From positions 1 through 64,000 of the forward strand of contig JAHLEZ010000006.1 in NCBI GenBank assembly GCA_020726505.1: DNA of 64,000 nucleotides, read 5' to 3'. The DNA is from Leptodontidium sp. MPI-SDFR-AT-0119 (lineage: Eukaryota; Ascomycota; Leotiomycetes; Helotiales; Leptodontidiaceae). Both the position numbers and the translations under genes were made by a program. Every line of letters begins with the position of its first letter. Positions within the stretch are counted from its first letter, which is position 1. The notes beneath the pieces were generated by a model. That model was given only the letters and a program-made list of their open reading frames with translations. It was not told where the DNA came from and did no database searches. Positions 55,314 to 64,000 of the stretch are shown piece after piece.

Positions 55314-57220
55314 ATGGGTGGGGCGGAAAGCGTTGTATTATATTTGCGTTGAGTGTTGATGCATTGATGAGAATATGAATGCTCGTTGCAATATGTCCAA
55401 ATGGGGTTTTGGCTTGTAGATCTTTGAGACCCAGAGTCCATCAAAGCTTGCGCTTGTATTAGCCCAGCGGCTCCATACTACTGTGCAAACATGCGGAGCC
55501 CAACCAGCTGTTTGCAAAGAAGATGCACTCTAACATAACATATCTACTAGCCTACGATCAAGAGATATCGCACTAGTCTAATCATTCCACGTTCCATCCC
55601 ACAGCTCCCCCACAGCCTTGAAACTTCCAATTCTTTGTCAAACCCTCCCTTACCTTCAATTCTCTCCGCAGTCTTGCATCTGGCTTTCCTTCGCATGAGA
55701 CCTCGAGTGAGGCGGGAAGGGAGCACTGTGAGCGTCACAACAGGTGCCGGCATTAGAGGAACGTACAATATGCCGGCGAAGGCAGGCTGCCACCACATAT
55801 GCGGGATGACTGGATGCAAAGAGGGGATTGTTCCTATGGTTGGTCTACCTATGGATTGGTAAGCCGATTTGATATGCGGAGCTTGAGTACATTTCGTGGT
55901 GGGTATGCTAATGAGTAGCAGATAATGCAAAGCATTGGGGAAACTGAGTTAGGAGTGGCGGGCAATCCTGGAAAAGTACTTGACTTGAGGTTCATATTGG
56001 TAGAGTTCGAACATTATGAGAAACTAGGTTGACTTGAGAGAGAGAAATAGTAAGAGCTGACGAGTGGACTTCCACATTAATTCAATCTCATTGCGAACGA
56101 CAGGATAATTGTGATCGAGTGCAATCTTAGTGCCTATCCTGACTTCTCTCGTGGACTTACTGCCCTCACACTTGTCTTCGTACTTAGAACTTGCAATTAT
56201 GATTTAACTAGTGCGAGACATTCCAGATATTTGCAGAGCGCACAAGTTCTTCTCTCCCTGTCTACAGGCCAGAATAAGATACGTTATCTGGACGGGACTA
56301 ATCTCAAGGATTTTTGCTGGCATGGACTACCATCATGCAAAGAAATCTAACCAAACCGACTTCTACAAACTGATATTCTGTCCATTAGACCGAACTGGAG
56401 AAACGGAAGGTTGTACAAACGCCCTCCTTTGGACCGTAATGGAAATATGGAAAGAAATTTCTCCCTCTTGCTCAAAGATGCGATGAGGAAGTCGTATCGA
56501 GGTCATCTTAGACATGAAAGCCAAGAGAGAGGCTTGCTTCGTCAACGCTTCGGGGAGGACTCAGAATTCGAGACACCCAGCAAGGCAGGTAAAGCGAACA
56601 GAATCCCTCATCAGGAAAATCCACTCTTCTAAGCACTTACCCCGTCTTTCTAGTTCGAGACTCCCTTAGCCTTCGACTCCTGTCGCAAGTTCATCGGGAG
56701 ATCGTTTTAGGAGTGGGATGCGGGGAAAGCCACTTCGGACAACCTTCCTACTCTCTCATAGTAAGAGATTCTCTCCAAGAAAACGTTGAATCGGATAACC
56801 TTCCTCATCTTTCCTGTACAAAGCTACAATTCAACTTCGTGCATGCAGATCATCATTGCTATTACCCAATCCAGATGTAGATCTGACCCGTTTCCCTCCC
56901 AAGCCTGAGAGAATGGGCTGTCATAGACGGAAATAAAACACTAATTCTCATTGCCATGCAGGAGTTGGAGATCTACTAGGTACTCCGCCAATTTAGCATC
57001 AAACCCCTCAATGGCGGGATACTCCCCATCTTTTCCCCAGATATGTCTAAACTTCCAATCCACGTTGTGTTAAATAGGATCCACCTCCCCATGGGGAAGA
57101 GGGTCTTCATTCAACAAGGCTCTCTCTTGAGAGTTACTTGAACTTCTTGATTATCCTTTGAGGTCCGCTTTTATCAAGTTCTACTCTTTTACCATTCCAT
57201 CCCATCAGAAACTGCTGAAG
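55314..57220. other. Intergenic region of about 1.9 kb
   Basis: Several 60-130-codon frames on both strands have no motif, and I found no splice-supported model. The right 200 bp are probably the promoter of the transporter. Confidence 0.5.
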
Positions 57221-59009
57221 ATGCCTCGAAAGTACCTTGGAGGCTCTGGTGAGGCTCTTACAGTATGGATCTCCGTCGCCGCATCCACCGTCCTCGTCTT
57301 CTACGGATATGACCAGGTATATCCCCCACCTATCCTATCAATCTTTCCTAACGACCCCAGGGCGTCTTCGGAAATGTCCTCGTGGGACAAAATTTCCTCG
57401 ACACTATGGGAAACCCCACTACAGCCGTGCAAGGCACAATGACATCTGTCTACAACCTAGGCTGTTTCTTCGGTGCTCTCTCAACCATCTACTCTGGCGA
57501 CAAACTCGGCCGGCCTCGCGTCCTGCTGCTTGGTAGTACCGTCATCGCAGTCGGAGCTGTAATTCAAGCTGCTAGTTACAGTGTAGCTCAGATGATGGTT
57601 GGTAGAATCATTGCGGGACTGGGGACAGGCATGAACACTGCTACGGCAGGTGTGTGGCAAGCCGAAACCAGTAAGATGAGAAGTCGTGGGAAACTGGTCA
57701 TCATCCAAATGGCGAATTGCATCACAGGGTTTTCGATATCGAATTGGCTCACTCTCGGATTCTCGTTCGCGAAAGGAAGCGTGGCATGGAGGTTCCCTCT
57801 GGCTTTCCAGATTTGTGAGTGGTTCAAAACTATCTCACGATTTCATGCTAATTACTAGCAGTCTTCACAGCACTCATCTGGTGCCTCTGTCCATTTTTGC
57901 CCGACTCTCCAAGATTACTCATCCGCAAGGGTCGGTATGAAGACGCATACGAAGTCCTAGCAGCACTTGAAGGACATGGAGCAACGGTCGATTCGCCTTC
58001 CGTCAAAACGCAGTTCAACATCATCAAAGATGTTCTAGATCGTGAACATATGAATACCTATACTTGGGGGCAACTCCTAACTGGCAAGGGACCGTCCGGA
58101 GTATTGCGTCGAATGATCCTTGGAGCTTGGATGCAGGCTATGAACCAGATCAGCGGGATCAATGTCACTAGCTACTACATGACCTATGTGTTTATCCACG
58201 CTCTTAATATCAGCGAGCTGAGGTCAGTGCTTATACTATTTGCACTTATGAGCGTATGTACTAACATCAAGCAGAGCACGAATCCTGGCAGCAGCTGGAT
58301 CGGTAGACTATCTCCTCTTCTCAGTCCTCGCATACTTTGTCATCGAACGCTACGGGCGCCGAAATGTCATGATGACTTCAGCAGCAGCATGCTGCACCTG
58401 CTGGGTCATCATCACCATCGTTCTGGCCCTCACTGAGTCGGATCCAAGCCACTCATTCCAATACGGTGCAGTTGCTGTAACATTCTTCTTCGTCTTCTTC
58501 TCGAGTTTCGGCATGGGAGTACTGGGTGTGCCATGGCTCTACCCCACTGAGATCAACGCCCTCGAGATGCGAACAAAGGGAGCTAGTCTAGCCATGGCAA
58601 CAAACTGGATTGTATGTCTCCCATCTCCTTCTCCACGACACACATACAGTAAGCTAACGTAAACGGACAGATGAACTACATGGTAGCCGAAGTCACGCCA
58701 TCAGGTATCGCAAATCTCGCCTGGCGATTCTGGATAATCTGGGCTGTCATCTGCTTCTCCTTTATCCCTATAACGTATTTCTTCTACCCCGAAACAGCAA
58801 ACCGCTCATTGGAAGACATTGATCGCTTCTTTGATACCAAGCCGGGCATCTTCATCCACCGTAACAAAATCGCGACGCAATTACAGCGACCGGCTATCTA
58901 TGAGGAGGAAGATCGACGGATTGAGGGTCTGGGGGAGAAGAGCGTGGAGGTTAGCGGTAGCGAAGTTGTTGAGGAGAGGGTAGAGCACAGAGATGTGAAG
59001 AGTGGTTAA
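57221..59009 (+). CDS. MFS sugar transporter
   Basis: Five exons: 57221-57316, 57361-57814, 57862-58222, 58275-58611 and 58671-59009, encoding 528 residues. Twelve hydrophobic segments are visible. The sugar-porter signatures are FYGYDQGVFG in TM1, SGDKLGRPRVLLLG after TM2, LPDSPRLLIRKGRYEDA after TM6, MNQISGINVTSYYMTYVF in TM7, IERYGRRNVMM, GVPWLYPTEINALEMRTKG in TM10, and YPETANRSLEDID after TM12. It is a plasma-membrane proton symporter or uniporter for hexoses or related sugars. The substrate cannot be told from sequence. The charged C-terminal tail (EEVEERVEHRDVKSG-like) is cytosolic. All introns are short (44-59 nt). Confidence 0.93.
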
Positions 59010-59359
59010 GGTAGGCTGGGTAGGCTTAAAAGGGGCTCGAGTAATTAAGCGAGGAAAACAAAAAACGTGAAAGTCGAAGCAGAAACGCAAACTTCGAAGT
59101 TCCAATCAGATAAGAGTGAGTAGAAATTCACCATAGATTATATCTTAGATTTCAAATTAGTGAGCCGCTCAAACTCGTTTCTTTCACCTTTGCATGCTTC
59201 CCTTTTCTTGCCGTGTGCAGACTTGTGCATGTTCCTGTCGCGACTTCCTCTTTCAACGCGCGCCTCTCGCTATCAAAACAAACCCTCACCACAACGAAAT
59301 TTTCGATCTACAGCAGTAACAACAATTTTTTCACACAAAAGATACACTCAACAGCAAAT
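59010..59359. other. Intergenic spacer and promoter
   Basis: 350 bp with a pyrimidine-rich right half upstream of the next start codon. Nothing else was seen. Confidence 0.5.
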
Positions 59360-60583
59360 ATGTGCAAGCTCTACCAGATCGAGGTACGCATCCTCCCATT
59401 TCCCATCTCTCACACCTCCAAATCTCACGAGCTGATCTAACCTCTCCCTCAGTACACCTGCCGCCACCTCGCAAAAGTCGAGACAGCCTACTGCCGCACC
59501 ACTCAACCCTGTACCACTCCCTCGTACTCCTTGCTTGACATCCTCTCTCGCCCTAAGCAAAATCCAGATCAAGATCCAACTAACACCGCCACCTACCCAG
59601 CAAACTGCACCCGCGGCGTCGAGATCCTCACCCAACAAGCCCCACACAAATGCCCTCCCTGCCGCAACTACGACCGCGACCGCTGGCGCAGAGGATGGTC
59701 GCCTATCCCTGTCTCTCAACCGGCTAGAGCTTGCATACCGAGAATGAGAACGATTCCTGCGGAGCCGGACAGTGATGAGGAGGATGATTTCGCGGTTGTG
59801 TTCGAGGAGGGGACGGCTTTGGGGGTGGTGGAGCATGAGGAGGAGAAGGGCGGCGTTGGTGTTGGGTTGGGATTTGGTGCAGGTGTTGGGGTGGGGATTT
59901 TGATGAGTGGGGGGTTGAATGGAGAAGATACGGGGAGTAGTGAGGGGTTTGGGCTGGGTATTGATGGTGCTGGTGCTGGTGCTGGGGATACAAGTACGAC
60001 TACGACGCCGACTATGAGTTCCAGCAGTATATCAACCAAGAAAGACAGAGGATTGGCGAGCAAGAAACGCGCTGAATCGTTTGCTGCTGGAGATGGTGAA
60101 ACTGTTGGCGATGAGCTACGCTCCCGATTTGGAGGCAAGAAATTGCGGGGTAGGAGATCGAGTACGGTTGAAGCTATGGGTGGCGTGCCTATGGAACGGA
60201 CGGCTTCGAGACGTGGTTCGTTGAGCTTGATATCGCCAGGTGGATCGAGTTATAGGGGTGCGGATATGGAGAGGGGTGGCGGTGCTGGGTTGGGGCTAGG
60301 AATAGGATTTAGTGTGGGAGATATGAGTGCTGGTGGTGTAATCAAGGACCAGAAGGAAAGCCAGGGTGGTGATCTGGGACTGGGAATAGGCCTGGGCTTT
60401 GGAGGTGTGGCGATGGAGAGGGAAGGTAGGAAGACTGCTATCCAGATTAGTGAAGTACAAGATTCTCTCTCGACGAGAAGGAGGAGTCACAATATTTCGA
60501 AAATCTCTCCTGTCAGCACTTCGGAGGTTGATGGTACGAGCGATGATATCGAGAGCGTTACGGCACAGTTCTTGGACTTCTAA
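59360..60583 (+). CDS. Cys-containing Gly-rich hypothetical protein
   Basis: Exon 1 (59360-59383, MCKLYQIE) joins exon 2 (59453-60583) across a 69-nt intron (GTACGC donor, TCTAACC branch site, CTCAG acceptor), giving 384 residues. The N-terminal 70 residues carry a cysteine pattern that may bind zinc: MCKLYQIEYTCRHLA, YCRTTQPC and APHKCPPCRNYDRDRW. Proteins with this MCK-x-Y start are common in filamentous ascomycetes and have no known function. The rest is low complexity: an acidic patch (PDSDEEDDFAVVFEEG), Gly-rich runs (GVGLGFGAGVGVGI), and Arg/Ser stretches that could be phosphorylated. There is no signal peptide or certain membrane helix. Confidence 0.75.
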
Positions 60584-61111
60584 GGACGCGGAAGCGTTTA
60601 GCATATGTTTGATAGCCGGTGGATTGCTAAGGTACTTTTGATATATCGTAGAAGTGTGATTGAGCGAGAGACCGAGGACGACTCGTTGCATAGCATAGTT
60701 TGTTATGCAGTTTTTTTTCCTTCTTTTTATTTTCTGAAGGGAGACGTACTGTAAGACTAGGATAAATCCATGGGAAGGAAGGCAGGAACATCATGGCAAC
60801 TTCAACGAGAGAACAATAAAAAATACAAGGTACCGAACTTCAAGAATCAGCACACCTCCCAAGTAGATCACATGGAAACTAACAGTATTTAAACAGAAGT
60901 GAAGTTGGGTTCATAAGTCATTGAATTAATATTGATACACGACTTTACTTCCAAGCAAAGCCAGAAGTAAAGTACAGTAGGTACAGTACAGTAAAGTACA
61001 AGAACTACCTGTCCCTATGGTAAGGGGCAATAAATAGGTAAGTAAGCCAAACAAAAACAAAAAACAGCTCGCTAAATCTTTTTCACAATTACAATCGTAT
61101 CGTACTCACAA
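60584..61111. other. Intergenic region between convergent genes
   Basis: 3' flanks of the two neighbouring genes. Short runs of CAGTA/TACAGTA repeats occur near 60,970-61,000. No gene was seen. Confidence 0.5.
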
Positions 61112-63198
61112 TCAAACCCAATTCCCAGGATGATGATCCCTCTCATGATCAGGTTCAAGCCGCTCACTGCCAGCACCACCCTCCCCCTCCCTCCTCGTCC
61201 CCACCGTAACCAGCTCAAGCGTACTTGTCTGCACCTCCTCCTCCGGACCTTTCGACGAAAGTGTCGTCACGCCCGCACCCCCTCGACTGCCATTCCCACT
61301 CCCACTCCCACTCCCACTTCCGCTCCCGCTCCCGCTACCGGGGATCTTACTAATACTCTTCCCCCCGCCACCGCCGCTGCGATTGTTGGTGTATATATAG
61401 GAGCGGTCTTTGGTGGTGCCCATGAAGCGCGGGAAGGCGCGGAGGAGGAGGAGGCGGATGCTAGGCATGCAGGCGCATATTATGCCAACGTTTATTTCGA
61501 TTGTGGACCAGTAGCCTATGGCTATGTAGTCCCCTGGTTTTGGTGTCAGTTTTTGTTTGATTTCTTGAAAAGAGGTTGGTGGATGAGGGAGGGAGGAGAG
61601 AGGACGGGAGGGAGAGAGGACGGGAGGGAGAGAGGACGGGAGGGAGAGAGGACGGGAGGGAGGGAGATAGGTAGGGGACTTACAGGTTGGGTTTTGCGAG
61701 TTGGAGAATTTGACGAGGGATTGGAGACGGACTATGCTGACGATTGTGACGCTGGTATGGATTAGTATGAGCATTGTATTTTCTTTCTTTTTTCTTTTTC
61801 CCCGTGAGATGTGTGTATAGAAAGGCTAGGTAGTGGAGGGGTAGGGAAGAGGGAAGAGGGAAGAGACTCACAAAGCACCCACACCAAACATAGCCGCAAC
61901 ACTTAGTTTCTTCTTCCAATGCAGATTCAGATTAACCAGCTGCGTCATCGGCAGCGCCAACATCCAAACATCAAGCGCAATACTAATCGCCGCGTTCGCC
62001 CACCCCAGCGCATTGATATTCATACACGCGCCCTTATGCTCGTTGTCCCACCTCTTCCAGTAAAAGCGGATGGGCTGACATTGGAGAAGACCGATTAAGA
62101 CGAAGAGGACCGTGAAGAGCGCGTTGAAGATTATCGTCCCCCACACCCATTTGCGGAATGTGGGACCTGGGAAGAGGCGGAGGTAGAAGAAGAGGATGGA
62201 CATTTTCACGGCCCCGATTTGTCCAAAGTAGAGGAGTTCCATAGCGAAGAAGACCTGGGGTTTTCTGTTAGAGATGGAGGGAGATTGGGAAGCGAAGTGG
62301 GAGGATGTACGTGGATGAAGTCTGTTATTTGCCGGAAGCCGACTCGCCAGATGTCGAGGCCGAGACCGTTGTATGTTACTTTTGGGCTGTTAGAAGCGGT
62401 GGTAGTTTTGGAAGGGGAGAAACTTACATCCTTGGACATTCATCACAGTTCCTGGGATGCCGATGAACTAGAACAGATCAATATTTGGTAGTTTATTTAA
62501 CTGAAGGACTACTAACCATCAAGAAAATGATTGAATAGCTAACACAATGTTAAAGTCAGCAATTGTGCTAATGTTGAGGGACTAGAGCGCTAGAAACTTG
62601 TCTGGGATCTGACATGAAGCGAGCTACACGATTCTAGCCGATCAACGAGAAGAGGGAAAGTAGGAACTACTTACTCATCATACCAGAACTCCTGCGCAGA
62701 TTTCCATCTGGAGTAGAATCGCAAGAGCACTGCGACCCCTGAGCATACGCCAAAGACATTGTTTAAGGTGTTGTAAAAAGTCCTCCTGTCCCTCACTGGG
62801 TCCTCGCATACTTCATGAGTGATATTTAGGGTTACTATTGGCTCTCCATTAGACGATGATCGTCTCACGGAATTGGAGATAATACCAAGCGATTGTTTGA
62901 TAGTACATGACGATTGAACGCAAGTAGAGATGGCGGCATTTAAAGGGACGTTTGTACAGACACATGCGGTATCAGTTGGCGCACATGTCGAGTTTGCAAC
63001 CGAGGTCGTAAGACAGGTAAGCTGTCGGGTATCAGAATCAGTATTTACAACCGGCTATAGTAGGTATGAGTTGAGAACACCAACCGCGCATTGAGGTAGT
63101 TTCGTCAACAGAGCGAATGCTTCCGTCGAGTTCTTTACGGCCAGCGTAAATGGCAAGGCCGCAGCCAGGGAGAGGAGAGCGACGAACGCCTTCTTCAT
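61112..63198 (-). CDS. CFEM-domain, Pth11-like seven-helix receptor
   Basis: Eight exons on the minus strand: 63085-63198, 62675-63021, 62517-62538 (22 nt), 62428-62467, 62311-62378, 61872-62254, 61684-61751 and 61112-61533, encoding 487 residues. After a signal peptide (MKKAFVALLSLAAALPFTLA) comes a CFEM domain with eight cysteines (LPQCALTC, STCAP, ACVC, STCVQSSC, EVC). Seven hydrophobic segments follow in the rhodopsin-like arrangement of Pth11 proteins. Landmarks are NGLGLDIWRVGFRQITDF, YFGQIGAVKMSILFFYLRLF and AIGYWSTIEINVGIICACMP. The cytosolic tail has a Gly-Ser repeat. Relatives sense surface cues and act upstream of G-protein/cAMP signalling; the ligand here is unknown. The donor of intron 1 (GTTGGT) is weak. 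Confidence 0.87.
61603..61666 (+). repeat. 16-bp minisatellite inside intron 7 of the receptor gene
   Basis: Four copies of GACGGGAGGGAGAGAG begin at 61603, 61619, 61635 and 61651. All lie within the intron between the last two exons of the CFEM receptor gene. Confidence 0.85.
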
Positions 63199-64000
63199 CT
63201 TCTCTTCAATCAGGCGCACTCATAGTTATGTGACGACCTTTATGAACAGCACAGAGTCGAGGATAGCGAGATAGAGACAGAGATCGCGAGAGAGAGAGAG
63301 AGCAAGGGTCACTTTCCCAAAAAGCAATATACGCAGGGGAGAGAAACGGTTTCTCGGAGAAGGGGTGGGGATCGTCTCGAACATATACAGGCCAAGAAAA
63401 GAGCCCATTTCTGGTCCCTACCTAGTCCTGTCTCTGGATAGAGTTTGGGAGGCGAGGACAGACGAACGTTCGACTTGTGATGCTCAAACCGTTTCTGGTA
63501 TCATCGCCGACGTCTCTGCATGTCTGCCCAGGAACACGGGAAAACCTTCAGCTGCCTTCCCCCTTCCTCGCATTTCCCCCGTTCTTCGCATGAAACCATA
63601 TCAATGACACGGGGCGCTGGTTGGTGCATTTCTCGGAGCGAGAGTGCACTGTCCATCGTGAGGGGATCCGGAAGAGAGAAAGCGTGCACGCACTGTTCAC
63701 TTCTCGAACCCCAATGCAGGCAGAGTCCTGAATCGTGAAACGAACTCTTGGGAGTGGTGATTTGCTGGAGAAACCCTGCGCTGGCGGATTACTTCTCCGT
63801 GTGGTGCACGGAGTGTTTTTGTGGGGGATGAGCCGAGGAACCATCAGGGAAAACCCCTGGTGGTGATTGGTAGCCAGGACATCAATCAATGGTTCCTTCG
63901 TTTGGGCCTCGCTTAGGCACAGAAGTCCCCGAGAATAATCGATAGTAAGTGGGAAGTGGGGAGGAGAGGAGACTTGAGCGTTCATGAGAGACGAAATACT
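63199..64000. other. Upstream region of the receptor gene to window end
   Basis: Probable promoter of the CFEM receptor, with a GA dinucleotide run at about 63289-63302. A 145-codon minus-strand frame (63548-63985) has no motif and is not supported. Confidence 0.45.

Noticed and set aside
1..64000. CRISPR arrays, rRNA and intact transposons
   Set aside because: No regularly spaced short repeats, rRNA-like blocks, terminal repeats or transposase/reverse-transcriptase motifs were seen.

Overview
The window is nuclear DNA of a filamentous ascomycete, most likely a leotiomycete-type mould; the class is an inference. The genes are typical of Pezizomycotina: a Pth11-like CFEM receptor, an RTA1-family protein, a Zn2Cys6 regulator, GH43 and peroxidase-2 relics, fungal nitrilase, a HET remnant and DUF7580. 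Introns are mostly 45-120 nt with GTRNGT donors, CTAAC/CTGAC branch sites and YAG acceptors. I built gene models by joining open frames at such sites. No rRNA, convincing tRNA, CRISPR array or transposase gene was seen.

Layout. 0-12 kb is gene-poor: one small two-exon gene at the left edge, one doubtful gene near 7.3-7.9 kb, and a 26-base poly(G) tract. 12-20 kb is a secretome block. It holds a secreted beta-trefoil-like protein built from an internal duplication, a GH43 gene broken by two frameshifts, a small secreted Cys-containing protein, and a truncated family-2 (chloroperoxidase-like) peroxidase relic. 19.7-38 kb is mostly housekeeping or regulatory: two charged hypothetical proteins, a DNAJC28-like (DUF1992) protein, a UPC2-like Zn2Cys6 regulator divergent from an RTA1-family membrane protein, an acidic protein, the ESCRT-III subunit Vps60, a SAPS-domain phosphatase-associated protein, and another acidic protein. 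At 38.8-40.2 kb there is a secreted M35-like metalloprotease with a tandem repeat of about 135 bp upstream.

41.5-51.6 kb is the most interesting part and looks like a self/non-self or cell-death island. It contains a HET-domain remnant, a protein with an ADP-ribosyltransferase-like look, and a candidate gasdermin-like pore former. Convergent with the last, 108 bp away, is a DUF7580/subtilisin protease gene. This pairing matches the organisation known for fungal gasdermins (the HET-Q1/HET-Q2 type), in which the protease activates the pore former. The protease reading frame carries one in-frame TGA here. Divergent from it is a C2H2-ZZ protein ending in a short Hsp70-like ATPase segment whose phosphate-binding motif is degenerate.

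52-64 kb holds a nitrilase/cyanide-hydratase-family enzyme, GINS subunit Psf3 divergent from mitochondrial-type Mn superoxide dismutase, an MFS sugar transporter, a Cys-containing hypothetical protein, and a CFEM/Pth11-like seven-helix receptor of eight exons. All functional calls come from motifs read by eye and from family knowledge; no database search was run.
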